Part shown: positions 1 to 6,748 of the stretch, one piece after another
Layout of the letters: each line of letters opens with the position of its first letter
Position numbering within the stretch: the first letter of the stretch is position 1
Assembly (NCBI GenBank): GCA_017860675.1
Contig: JAGDMV010000017.1
Coordinates: 1-14,941, forward strand
DNA from: Chloroflexota bacterium
GTDB taxonomy: Bacteria; Chloroflexota; Limnocylindria; Limnocylindrales; CSP1-4
DNA: 14,941 bases
Reading direction: 5' to 3'
Program-made: the position numbers and the translations under genes
The notes under the pieces: model-generated
Told to the model about the DNA's origin: nothing
Database searches by the model: none
Seen by the model: only the letters and a program-made list of their open reading frames with translations

Positions 1-423
1 GCCTTCGTCCTCGGCGGCCACGGCGACACGATGGTGCCCCTGCCGCGCTACTCGACGGTCGGCGGCGTGCCGATCACCGAGCTCCTGCCGGCCGAGCGGA
101 TCGCCGAGATCGTGGACCGCACCCGCAACGGCGGGGCGGAGGTGGTATCGCTGCTCAAGACCGGCAGCGCCTACTACGCCCCGGCCGCGTCGGTGGTGGA
201 GATGGTCGAGGCCATCCTCCGCGACCGGCGCCGGATCCTGCCCTGCTCGGCGCTGCTCCGTGGGGAATACGGGATCGACGGCCTGTTCGTCGGCGTCCCG
301 GTCGTGCTCGGCCAGCGCGGCGTCGAGCGGATCATCGAGATCTCGCTCCTGCCTGACGAGCAGGCGGAGCTGGAGCGTTCGGCGGCGGGCGTCCGCGAGC
401 TGGTCCAGGCGCTCCCCGTCTGA
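1..423 (+). CDS. mdh: Malate dehydrogenase, C-terminal part (5' truncated by window edge)
   Basis: This is the last 140 codons of an NAD-dependent malate dehydrogenase of the LDH-like type, which interconverts malate and oxaloacetate in the TCA cycle. The visible part opens with the active-site segment GGHGDTMVPLPRYSTV, where the His of GGHGD is the catalytic proton acceptor of the LDH/MDH family. It continues with the usual C-terminal helices and the late segments LLKTGSAYYAPAASVVEMVEA and GEYGIDGLFVGVPVVLG, both typical of bacterial MDH close to that of Chloroflexus. The N-terminal Rossmann domain and substrate arginines lie outside the window, so MDH rather than lactate dehydrogenase is judged from the tail (MVPLPRYSTV is MDH-like). 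The frame is open from base 1 and ends in TGA at 421. A possible hairpin follows, so this is probably the last gene of its transcript. Confidence 0.93.
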   Translation, partial: AFVLGGHGDTMVPLPRYSTVGGVPITELLPAERIAEIVDRTRNGGAEVVSLLKTGSAYYAPAASVVEMVEAILRDRRRILPCSALLRGEYGIDGLFVGVPVVLGQRGVERIIEISLLPDEQAELERSAAGVRELVQALPV

Positions 424-438
424 CCGCTGCTCCTTCGT

Positions 439-468
439 CCGGCAGTGCCGTGCCACGGCCGGTGCCGG
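439..468 (+). terminator. Hairpin downstream of mdh, possible terminator
   Basis: An outer 6-bp stem (CCGGCA 439-444 with TGCCGG 463-468) encloses an inner 5-bp stem (GCCGT 447-451 with ACGGC 455-459) around a 3-nt loop. It starts 15 bases after the mdh stop. There is no T tract, so it is a terminator-like hairpin by position and structure only. GC-rich DNA forms such stems easily by chance. Confidence 0.35.
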
Positions 469-502
469 CGCGCACCACAGCCGCGGTGCGGAAACCAGGA
501 TC

Positions 503-533
503 TGGACCGTCACGCGCGCGAACGGTCTAGAGT
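503..533 (+). promoter_or_regulatory. Putative housekeeping promoter of the subtilase gene
   Basis: A -10-like hexamer TAGAGT (528-533) matches TATAAT at the important positions 1, 2, 4 and 6. It lies 19 bases downstream of a weak -35-like TGGACC (503-508). Transcription would start near 540, leaving a leader of about 50 bases that includes the GGAGG ribosome site at 576-580. The same CTAGA(G/C)T core precedes the amidohydrolase gene at 2234-2240. Confidence 0.45.
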
Positions 534-589
534 GATGGGCACCAAACGCGGCGCCCCCAGCGCCGGCCGACCCATGGAGGAGTGTGCCC

Positions 590-2080
590 ATGAGGACACC
601 CCGGAGATCGCTCGCGGTCATTGCCGCCGCGGCGCTCGTGCTCATCACCGCCCAGGCAACCCTTGCCGGCAATCCGTTCGCCAAGTCGACGACGACGGCC
701 GGCGGCTACCACACCTGGGACTCCGACCTCATCGACATCGAGAACGTGGACCAGACGGGCGCGGGCGTCTATGTCGCCGTCCTCGACACCGGCCTGACGT
801 CCAACTGGACCGACTACTTCCCGAAGGCGCGGGTGCGCGCCGACCTGGGCGTCGGCTTCGAGCAGCCGGTCAACTTCAAGGCCGCCGTCGACGGGAAGAA
901 CCCCTGCGGCGTGGAGGTCGAGAAGGGTCAGCTGCGCAAGACGACCTACATCGGCTCGCGCGGCTCGACCCACGGGACCCACGTCGCCAGCACGATCATC
1001 GGCTACAGCTACAGGGCCAACGCCGACCTGGCCGGGGGCTTCGCGCTGCCGGCGATCCAGGTCCGTGGCATCGCCCCGAACGCGACGATCATCCCGGTCA
1101 AGGTGCTGTCCGACTACCAGATGCCGGCCCTGCCGAAGTGCCCCGATCCGCTCCTGCAGAAGCAGGGCCTCGTCGTGTTCGGCACGAACGAGATGGTCGC
1201 GGCCGGCATCGACTACGTCACGGACCTGAAGGAGGGCGTGCTCAAGGGCAAGCCCGTGGTCATCAACATGAGCCTCGGCGGGGCGCCGAACGAGGAGATC
1301 AGCGTCGTCGAGATGGCGGCGATCAACCGGGCCATCGCGGCCGGCGTCATCGTCGTGGCCGCCGCCAGCAACGACGGCGAGCTCGGCATGAGCGCGCCCG
1401 GCTCCTACCCGCCGGTCATCTCGGCCGGCTCGGTCGGCTGGACGGGCGAGTGGCTCGACGACGGCGCGTCCGGGAACCCGCCGGCCAACGGCGCGCGCTA
1501 CCGGATGTGGTGGCTCCAGAACGTCCGCGGCAGTGGCACGGGGACGGCCGGCAACCTGTCCGCCCTCTACGCCGGCTCCGGCGACACCGTCGAGGGAACC
1601 GCCGTCGTGGACGACGTTTATGTCAGCGACTTCAGCAGCCGCGAGCGCCAGGATGTCCACGAGCAGGATCTCGACGTCCTCGCACCCGGCTCGTGGGTCC
1701 GGGGACCGTACCCCGGCGACGGCAACTACGCCCACCTGCCGTGGTGGTCGCGCGGCATCGGCGACCTCGTCGGCGGCAACCCCGGGAACTTCTACTACGT
1801 CGGCGGCACCTCGATGGCGACCCCGCACGTCGCCAGCGTCGCCGCCCTCGTCCTGCAGAAGAACCCCGGGCTGGTGCAGGCCGAGGTCGAGGCGATCCTC
1901 GAGGGCTCCGCGCTTCCGCTCGCCCCGACGGGATCGCCCCTGGTCTGGGATCCGTTCAACACGACGACGGGCCCTGGCTTCTACTCGGTACCGTGGGACA
2001 CCGACTGCGACGGCGTCCCCTGCGACGCGGTCGGCGCCGGCCTGCTCCAGGCCGACGGGGCCGTGGCCGCGACTCCGTAA
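590..2080 (+). CDS. Secreted S8 (subtilisin-family) serine protease
   Basis: This is a 496-residue subtilase. Residues 1-26 form a Sec signal peptide: basic MRTPRR, a hydrophobic core, then a cleavage site near TLA|GN. The catalytic triad is visible: Asp66 in VAVLDTGL, His128 in HGTHVAS and Ser408 in GGTSMATPHVAS. Asn261 in AAASNDG is the likely oxyanion-hole residue. The C-terminal GAGLLQADGAVA is the usual end of the catalytic domain. About 147 residues separate Asn261 from Ser408, roughly twice the subtilisin spacing, so a lid or extra subdomain is inserted there. It has no obvious prodomain and no C-terminal anchor, so it is probably released. The ATG at 590 is preferred because GGAGG at 576-580 sits 9 bases upstream; the in-frame GTG at 584 is too close. 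The gene appears monocistronic. Its substrate cannot be deduced. Confidence 0.95.
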   Translation: MRTPRRSLAVIAAAALVLITAQATLAGNPFAKSTTTAGGYHTWDSDLIDIENVDQTGAGVYVAVLDTGLTSNWTDYFPKARVRADLGVGFEQPVNFKAAVDGKNPCGVEVEKGQLRKTTYIGSRGSTHGTHVASTIIGYSYRANADLAGGFALPAIQVRGIAPNATIIPVKVLSDYQMPALPKCPDPLLQKQGLVVFGTNEMVAAGIDYVTDLKEGVLKGKPVVINMSLGGAPNEEISVVEMAAINRAIAAGVIVVAAASNDGELGMSAPGSYPPVISAGSVGWTGEWLDDGASGNPPANGARYRMWWLQNVRGSGTGTAGNLSALYAGSGDTVEGTAVVDDVYVSDFSSRERQDVHEQDLDVLAPGSWVRGPYPGDGNYAHLPWWSRGIGDLVGGNPGNFYYVGGTSMATPHVASVAALVLQKNPGLVQAEVEAILEGSALPLAPTGSPLVWDPFNTTTGPGFYSVPWDTDCDGVPCDAVGAGLLQADGAVAATP

Positions 2081-2123
2081 GCCAACTGGCGGCCGAAGCC
2101 GCCCTCGACGCGCCGCCTTCGTC

Positions 2124-2152
2124 CGAGGCCCCGGTCTCCAGCCGGGGCCTCG
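2124..2152 (+). terminator. Strong GC hairpin after the subtilase gene
   Basis: This is a perfect 11-bp inverted repeat (CGAGGCCCCGG at 2124-2134 and CCGGGGCCTCG at 2142-2152) with a 7-base loop. It lies 44 bases after the protease stop and before the next promoter. It lacks a T run, so it may be a non-canonical intrinsic terminator or a 3' mRNA-stabilising stem. Position and stem quality make it the best terminator candidate in the window. Confidence 0.6.
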
Positions 2153-2211
2153 GCGTGTCCGGTCTGCCCGGGGCGAGACGGCGCCGCGTGCCATGACTCC
2201 GTGCGCGGGCC

Positions 2212-2240
2212 GTGAGCGGACCGCCCACACGGGCTAGACT
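2212..2240 (+). promoter_or_regulatory. Putative promoter giving a leaderless amidohydrolase mRNA
   Basis: The -10-like hexamer TAGACT (2235-2240) lies 17 bases after a weak -35-like GTGAGC (2212-2217). The GTG start at 2249 is only 8 bases beyond the hexamer, so transcription would begin at or next to the start codon. No Shine-Dalgarno sequence lies between them. This fits a leaderless transcript. Confidence 0.45.
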
Positions 2241-2248
2241 CCGGGACC

Positions 2249-3946
2249 GTGACCCACCACTACACCGTCCTCCACGGCGGCACCGTCCTGACCCTGGCCG
2301 GAGCGTTGCCCTCCGATGCGGCCACCCGGTCGCTGGGCCGGCCCGACCTGCCCGACGCGGCCGGCCGGCGGGCGACGGCGATCTGCTTCGCCCACGACAG
2401 GATCCTCGCCGTCGGCTCGGATGCCGAGGTCATCGCCCTGGCGGGGCCGGACTCGACGGTGATCGACCTCCACGGGCGCTGCCTGGCTCCCGGGTTCGTC
2501 GATCCACACGCCCACCCGCTCTGGGAGGGTCTGTCGGCCGGGCACCCGTCGCTCGACGAGGCGCCCGACCTGCGGGCCGCCCTTCACCTGCTCGCCCGCC
2601 ACGCCGCCGCGCTCGAGCCGGACGCCTGGCTGGTGGCCCGCTACGACCAGGGACGCTGGGTGGAGCGCCGCCATCCGACCCGCGGTGAGCTCGACCGCGC
2701 CGTGCCCGATCGGCCCGTCCTGCTCGAGCACCGGTCCGGGCATGCCGTCGTCGCGAACAGCCTGGCGCTGGCGCTGGCCGGGATCGACCCCCCCACCGTC
2801 GCCCCCACCAACCAGGACGCCGTCGTGGAGCGGGACGAGGACGGCTGCCCGACCGGTGTCATCACCGGCTCGGATGCCGACGGCCTCTTCAGAGCCGCGC
2901 TCCCGCAGCTCACTTCCCGCCAGGCGGCCGATGCCCTGCGCCGTGCCGGCCACGCCCTGGCCGCCGACGGTGTCACGGCGGTCACCGATGCGGACCTGGG
3001 GGCGACCAGCTCCCTTGCCGTCGAGCTGGCGGCCTACGCCGCGGCCGTCGGCGATGGGACGCTGCCCCAGCGGGTCGCCGTCATGCCCGGCCTCGTCCGG
3101 CTCGCCCCCTCCGCGGATGGCCCCTTGCCGGCCCCCGACGAGTGGGCCAGCGGGATCCCGGCTGATGCGCGCGATCGGCTCGCCGTTGCCGCGACGAAGC
3201 TGTTCGCGGACGGGGCGATCACCACCCACGATGCCTGGCTGGCGGCGCCGTACGTCGACGAACCAGGCAGCTCGGGTCGCCCGACGATGGATCCTGCCGA
3301 GCTGGCCGAGCGGTTGCGACGGGCCGCCGCGGCCGGCTGGGTCGTGGCGACCCACGCGATCGGAGACGCAGCGATCGCGGCTGTCCTCTCCGCCTGCGAG
3401 GGGGCAGTCCACGTGGCGGGGAGAAGGCACCGGATCGAGCACGCCATCCTGCTGGCGCCCGCCGCGGTTGCCGCCGTCGCCCGGGCCGGGCTGGCGGTTG
3501 TCCTGCAGCCCGAGTTCGTGGCCTGGGCCGGCGACGCGTACCGGCAGCGGCTCGGTGACGAACGCTGCACCGCGATCATGCCCTACGCGGATCTCCTGGC
3601 CGCCGGCGTGCCGTTCGCCTTCGCCTCGGATCGCCCGGTCACCTCGGGCGCGCCGCTGGCCGGGATCCGGTCGGCCCTCCGCCATGCCGGTCCGTCGGGC
3701 AGGCGGCTGTCGACCGCGCCCGCCCCGTCGGTGGCAGAGGCGCTCCACGCCTGGACCGCTGCAGGGGCCTGGCTGACGGGAGCGGCCGACGAGGCCGGCC
3801 GGCTCGCCCTCGGCTTCCCTGCCGACATGGTGGTCCTGTCGGCCGATCCCACCGCGGTCCCCGCCGATGCCTGGGCGGCCGGCGAGGACGGGATCGAGGT
3901 GCTGGCCACGGTGATCCGCGGTGCCGTCGCCTTCGGCGAGCTGTGA
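2249..3946 (+). CDS. Amidohydrolase of the YtcJ-like (amidohydrolase 3) family
   Basis: This is a 565-residue metal-dependent hydrolase of the amidohydrolase superfamily. Family marks run in the expected order: the N-terminal beta-sandwich strand TVLHGGTVLTLAG, the metal-binding HxH at His87/His89 (DPHAHPLWEG), Lys317 in TKLFADG (the position often carbamylated), His369 in THAIGD, His398 in HRIEHA, and Asp461 in FASDRPVTSGAPLAGI. A C-terminal sandwich return (DMVVLSADP...ATVIRGAVAF) closes the fold. The THAIGD, RIEHA and SD(R/W)PV set is typical of YtcJ-like proteins, which cleave amide or related bonds in small molecules. The exact substrate is unknown. It probably acts in the cytoplasm, as no signal peptide is seen. 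The GTG start follows a -10-like box by 8 bases, suggesting leaderless translation. Its stop codon overlaps the next gene (TGATG), so the two are co-transcribed. Confidence 0.9.
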   Translation: MTHHYTVLHGGTVLTLAGALPSDAATRSLGRPDLPDAAGRRATAICFAHDRILAVGSDAEVIALAGPDSTVIDLHGRCLAPGFVDPHAHPLWEGLSAGHPSLDEAPDLRAALHLLARHAAALEPDAWLVARYDQGRWVERRHPTRGELDRAVPDRPVLLEHRSGHAVVANSLALALAGIDPPTVAPTNQDAVVERDEDGCPTGVITGSDADGLFRAALPQLTSRQAADALRRAGHALAADGVTAVTDADLGATSSLAVELAAYAAAVGDGTLPQRVAVMPGLVRLAPSADGPLPAPDEWASGIPADARDRLAVAATKLFADGAITTHDAWLAAPYVDEPGSSGRPTMDPAELAERLRRAAAAGWVVATHAIGDAAIAAVLSACEGAVHVAGRRHRIEHAILLAPAAVAAVARAGLAVVLQPEFVAWAGDAYRQRLGDERCTAIMPYADLLAAGVPFAFASDRPVTSGAPLAGIRSALRHAGPSGRRLSTAPAPSVAEALHAWTAAGAWLTGAADEAGRLALGFPADMVVLSADPTAVPADAWAAGEDGIEVLATVIRGAVAFGEL

Positions 3947-4842
3947 TGGGCCTGCCGACGCTACCCCTGGCCGTCATCGCCTTCGACTTCAATGCGTACC
4001 TGGTGGTCGGCGACAGCGCCATCCGCTGGGAATCGGTCGGCATCGCCCTCGCGGTCCTGGCGGGCATCTCGTGGCTGGCCGTCATCGCCGGACGGACGCC
4101 GGGCTACGAGGGCTGGATCGGCGGCGAGGAGCCCCGGGACGATGTCGAGCACGAGGGCGAGGGCTGGCATCTCCGGCGCGACGACCTGCTGTTCATCGTC
4201 CTCGGCGCGGTCCCGGGGGCGGTCGTCCTCGGCCGGGTCTTCTACGGCATCGCCCATCTCGACTACTACCAGGCCGAGCCGGGCACGCTGCTCGACCCGT
4301 CGCTCGGCAGCCTGAGCCTGAGCGGGGCCGTGCTGGGCGGTCTGCTGACTGCCGTCTATGTCGCCGCCCTGCTCGACGCGCCGGTCGGACGCTGGCTGCA
4401 CATCGCGGCCGGCCCGGTCCTCCTGGCGCTCGCCCTGGGCAAGGCGGCGATGGCGCTCGGGGGCTCGGGCCAGGGCATGCCGTCGGACCTGCCCTGGGCG
4501 ACTGCCTACCTGGGCGCCGGCCCGTGGGGCAGCGTCGATCCGGCGACGCCGGCCCATCCGTCGCAGCTCTACGAGGCGGGAGCCACCCTGCTCGTGCTCG
4601 TCATCGTGATCCTGATCGCGCGCCGCAGCGTGCTCCGCCGGGCCGATGGCCGCCTCTTCGCCGTGGCGATCGCCCTCTGGGCCCTCGCTCGGGCGGCGGT
4701 CGCGACGACCTGGCGCGACCCGGCGGTGCTGGGCCCCTTCGGCGCCGAGCAGCTCCTCACCCTCGGCCTGGCCGCGATCATGCTCGCCTGGGTGTTCGCG
4801 GCGACCGTTCACGGACGACGCCAGCGGGTGCAGCCAACCTAG
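3946..4842 (+). CDS. Lgt-like (prolipoprotein diacylglyceryl transferase family) membrane protein, active site altered
   Basis: This is a polytopic membrane protein of 298 residues with several hydrophobic segments and one acidic, soluble loop (about residues 60-80). Its order of elements resembles Lgt, which attaches diacylglycerol to lipoprotein cysteines: GAVPGAVVLGRVFYG, then SLSGAVLGG, then GKAAMALGGSGQG, then HPSQLYE (residues 204-210), then ALARAAVATTWRDP. HPSQLYE is a hallmark of Lgt. However, by eye alignment to E. coli Lgt, the His of SFHGG is Ser126 here, the Arg/Asn/Glu of the GRLGNFxNGE motif are replaced (Lys166, Met169, Ser174), and the Glu after Arg249 is Ala253. It may therefore be a divergent paralogue with another lipid or amphipathic substrate. 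The ATG overlaps the amidohydrolase stop (TGATG); a GTG at 3943 is the alternative start. It ends 15 bases from the convergent anti-sigma gene. Confidence 0.78.
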   Translation: MGLPTLPLAVIAFDFNAYLVVGDSAIRWESVGIALAVLAGISWLAVIAGRTPGYEGWIGGEEPRDDVEHEGEGWHLRRDDLLFIVLGAVPGAVVLGRVFYGIAHLDYYQAEPGTLLDPSLGSLSLSGAVLGGLLTAVYVAALLDAPVGRWLHIAAGPVLLALALGKAAMALGGSGQGMPSDLPWATAYLGAGPWGSVDPATPAHPSQLYEAGATLLVLVIVILIARRSVLRRADGRLFAVAIALWALARAAVATTWRDPAVLGPFGAEQLLTLGLAAIMLAWVFAATVHGRRQRVQPT

Positions 4843-4857
4843 GCGCAGGGGAGCCGG

Positions 4858-5898
4858 TCAGCCCTCGAGCTCGCCGAAGGCGATCTGGGGGCCTGGCTGG
4901 CCGGCCGAGCCCCCTTCCGGCTCCACCGTCACCATGGCCGCCGCCGCGCCGCCCAGGTCGACGCCGAACGGGACAACGCAGGTCGTGCCGGCGGTGCAGG
5001 TGAAGGTCGCCATGGCATGGACACCGGCGGCGTCCGCGTACCACAGCTGGTAGACATGGCCGGCCGGGGCCGGGGGCAGGCCGCGGGCGACGAGGAGGGC
5101 CTGGGTGGTCCCCGGCACGTACACGGTCCAGGCTGCCAGGCTTGGCGCAGCTGGCTCGGCGGTGAGGGCGGCGGTTCGATGGCCGGGCGCCATGGCGACG
5201 CCGACGGCACTGCTCATGGCCTCCATCTCCGCCGTGAGCGCCTCCGTCCGGTCTTGCGCGGCATCGGCCTCCGCACGCGCCCGGCCGGCCTCGGCACGGG
5301 CCGTCGCGGACACGGCGCGGGCGGCATCCGCGTCCGCCAGGGCGGTCTCGGCGGCCGCTTCGGCGGCGGCGAGCCGCCCTTGCAGCGCGACGGTGTTGAG
5401 GCCGAAGCCAGCTACCGCGACGACGAGGACCGCCGCCAGGGCCAATCCGGCCACCGATGTCCAGCGCTGCCCCGTCCAGGTGGTACGAAGAGGCCAATGG
5501 TCACGCGGCCGGCCATCCGCCGCCGCGGGCCGCCCGTCGCGCACCGCCCGCGCTCCCCCGGCCCTCGGGGTGAGGCCGGGTGGCGGCGACCAGGCCAGCG
5601 CCGCGTCCGACGCGAAGGCGAGGGCGGTCGTGGCGAGAGCATCGGTCGTGGCGGGGCGCGCAGCCGGAAGATCACCGAGCTCGGAGATGGAGGCGGTCAC
5701 CCGCTCGAGCAGGGAGGCCGGCGGGCGGCGCTGCGGTGCGGCAAGGGCAAGCAGGGCCGCCGTCTCACCCAGCGCGCCGAGCTCCGTCCGGCAATCCTCG
5801 CAGGCCGCCAGGTGGTCGTCGAGGACGGCCGATTCGGCCGCGTCGAGGTCTTCGAGGATCCGGCCGGCTGCCAGCCGGCGGTGGTCGTCGTGGCTCAT
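4858..5898 (-). CDS. Membrane anti-sigma factor, zinc-finger plus RskA-type C-terminal domain
   Basis: This is a 346-residue regulator of the adjacent ECF sigma factor. Residues 1-50 form a zinc-binding anti-sigma domain with the ZAS signature His29-x3-Cys33-x2-Cys36 (HLAACEDC), expected to hold the sigma factor in the cytoplasm. A low-complexity linker follows, then one membrane span (about 148-168). Next is an Ala/Glu/Asp/Arg-rich stretch (about 173-225) that looks like an extended coiled coil. The extracytoplasmic RskA (anti-sigma-K) domain covers about 245-346, with AGHVYQLWYADAAGVHAM and the hallmark MVTVEPEGGS near the end. The start ATG overlaps the sigma stop by 4 bases (ATGA), so the pair is translationally coupled. 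Release probably involves regulated proteolysis, as for other RskA proteins. The signal is unknown. Two cysteines in the outer domain (TFTCTAGTTCVV) could be redox-sensitive; that is speculation. Confidence 0.92.
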   Translation of the reverse strand: MSHDDHRRLAAGRILEDLDAAESAVLDDHLAACEDCRTELGALGETAALLALAAPQRRPPASLLERVTASISELGDLPAARPATTDALATTALAFASDAALAWSPPPGLTPRAGGARAVRDGRPAAADGRPRDHWPLRTTWTGQRWTSVAGLALAAVLVVAVAGFGLNTVALQGRLAAAEAAAETALADADAARAVSATARAEAGRARAEADAAQDRTEALTAEMEAMSSAVGVAMAPGHRTAALTAEPAAPSLAAWTVYVPGTTQALLVARGLPPAPAGHVYQLWYADAAGVHAMATFTCTAGTTCVVPFGVDLGGAAAAMVTVEPEGGSAGQPGPQIAFGELEG

Positions 5899-6491
5899 GG
5901 CGTCGCCGCCTCGGCCTCGGACAGGGCCGGCCCGATGACCTCCCGGAGCTTGAGCAGCGCGGTTCGGATGCGGGTCTTGGCGGTGCCCAGCGGGATGCCG
6001 AGCTTCTCGGCCACCTCGACGTGGGTAAGGCCGGCGAAGAAGGCCAGCTCGAGGGCTGTGCGCTGGGCCTCGGGCAGGGTGGCGATCGCCGCCCGGACCG
6101 CGTCTCGCCGGACGCGCAGCCAGGCGTCCTCGTCCACGTCGTCGGGCGCGACTTCCCACTCGAGGTCGACGTTGGCCGTGTGGCGCCGGACGGTGGCCTC
6201 GCGGCGGACAAGGTCGATCGCCTTGTGGCGGGCGAGCGAGAAGAGCCAGGCCCCGACGGATCCGCGTGCCGGGTCGAACCGGCCGGCGTCCCGCCAGACA
6301 GCGACGAACACCTCCTGGACCACGTCCTGGGCGAATCGATCGGACCGGGTGACCTGGTAGGCGAGCGAGTAGAGCGGTCCCGAGTAGAGCCGGTAGAGCG
6401 CCTCGATGGCCCGCTCGTCGTGTGCCGCGATCCGCCCGAGGAGCGCGGCCTCCTCGGCGCGCTTCTGTTCGGCCGCCAGGACATCGATCAC
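5895..6491 (-). CDS. ECF RNA polymerase sigma factor (SigK-like group)
   Basis: This is a 198-residue extracytoplasmic-function sigma factor. Region 2 (about residues 25-97) contains LYRLYSGPLYSLAYQVTRS and DVVQEVFVAVWRDAGRFDP, the core-binding and -10-recognition helices, and ends in AWLFSLARHKAIDLVRR. Region 4 (about 138-188) has LPEAQRTALELAFFAGLTHVEVAEKLGIPLGTAKTRIRTALLKLR, a canonical -35-binding helix-turn-helix (given here only as a motif outline). Partnership with an RskA-type anti-sigma factor suggests the SigK-like class. The GTG at 6491 is chosen because it gives a normal family length and has GGAGG 11 bases upstream. The next in-frame start, ATG at 6614, would lie upstream of the putative promoter at 6565-6577 and has no ribosome site. 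The gene may autoregulate, as its upstream box is shared with the carotenoid operon. Confidence 0.9.
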   Translation of the reverse strand: MIDVLAAEQKRAEEAALLGRIAAHDERAIEALYRLYSGPLYSLAYQVTRSDRFAQDVVQEVFVAVWRDAGRFDPARGSVGAWLFSLARHKAIDLVRREATVRRHTANVDLEWEVAPDDVDEDAWLRVRRDAVRAAIATLPEAQRTALELAFFAGLTHVEVAEKLGIPLGTAKTRIRTALLKLREVIGPALSEAEAATP

Positions 6492-6564
6492 GCGCCGCTC
6501 TGCCTCCGCTGCGGGCGCCAGCGCCGCGATCGGTCGGCCGCGGCGGGCAGGCGCAGGAGCCCCG

Positions 6565-6577
6565 AGGGTACACCACC
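6565..6577 (-). promoter_or_regulatory. Putative promoter box of the sigma/anti-sigma operon
   Basis: Read on the minus strand the site is GGTGGTGTACCCT, containing a -10-like TACCCT (6570-6565). It lies 73 bases upstream of the chosen GTG start at 6491. The first 11 bases are identical to a site just upstream of the dihydropyrimidinase-carotenoid operon (13983-13973). No convincing -35 hexamer was found, so the assignment is tentative. Confidence 0.4.
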
Positions 6578-6710
6578 ACGGCGGTCGGGCGGTCGAGGTG
6601 GCCGGGAGGATCATCGCGCTGGCTGTCACGCTCACAGTTCGCGCCACGCCTCCGGGCGGATGGGGGGCTCTACGCCGCGCCCGGCTGCGAGCTGGGCGAC
6701 GCGGACCGGA

Positions 6711-6746
6711 GCGGCCGAGGGTGATTGCCGCCCGGAACCCGGCCGC
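6711..6746 (-). terminator. Hairpin directly after plsY, likely end of the carotenoid operon
   Basis: Complementary arms GCGGCC (6711-6716) and GGCCGC (6741-6746), extended by GGGT (6719-6722) with ACCC (6737-6740), make a 10-bp stem with a 2-base bulge and a 14-base loop. It begins 2 bases past the plsY stop codon on the minus strand. There is no T tract. It separates the carotenoid operon from the sigma gene downstream. Confidence 0.45.
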
Positions 6747-6748
6747 GG

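Noticed and set aside
527..2230. Long open frame on the minus strand across the subtilase gene (567 codons)
   Set aside because: It is the antisense shadow of a clear subtilase with all catalytic motifs. The translation is Arg/Gly/Asp-rich low complexity, as expected from GC-rich codon bias.
4843..4857. Terminator between the convergent Lgt-like and anti-sigma genes
   Set aside because: Only 15 bases separate the two stop codons and no inverted repeat is visible there.
5899..6579. Extending the anti-sigma protein upstream to a start at 6579
   Set aside because: The extension reads the sigma gene in a second frame. The real start is the ATG at 5898 just before MSHDDHRR and the zinc-finger domain, with an ATGA overlap to the sigma stop.
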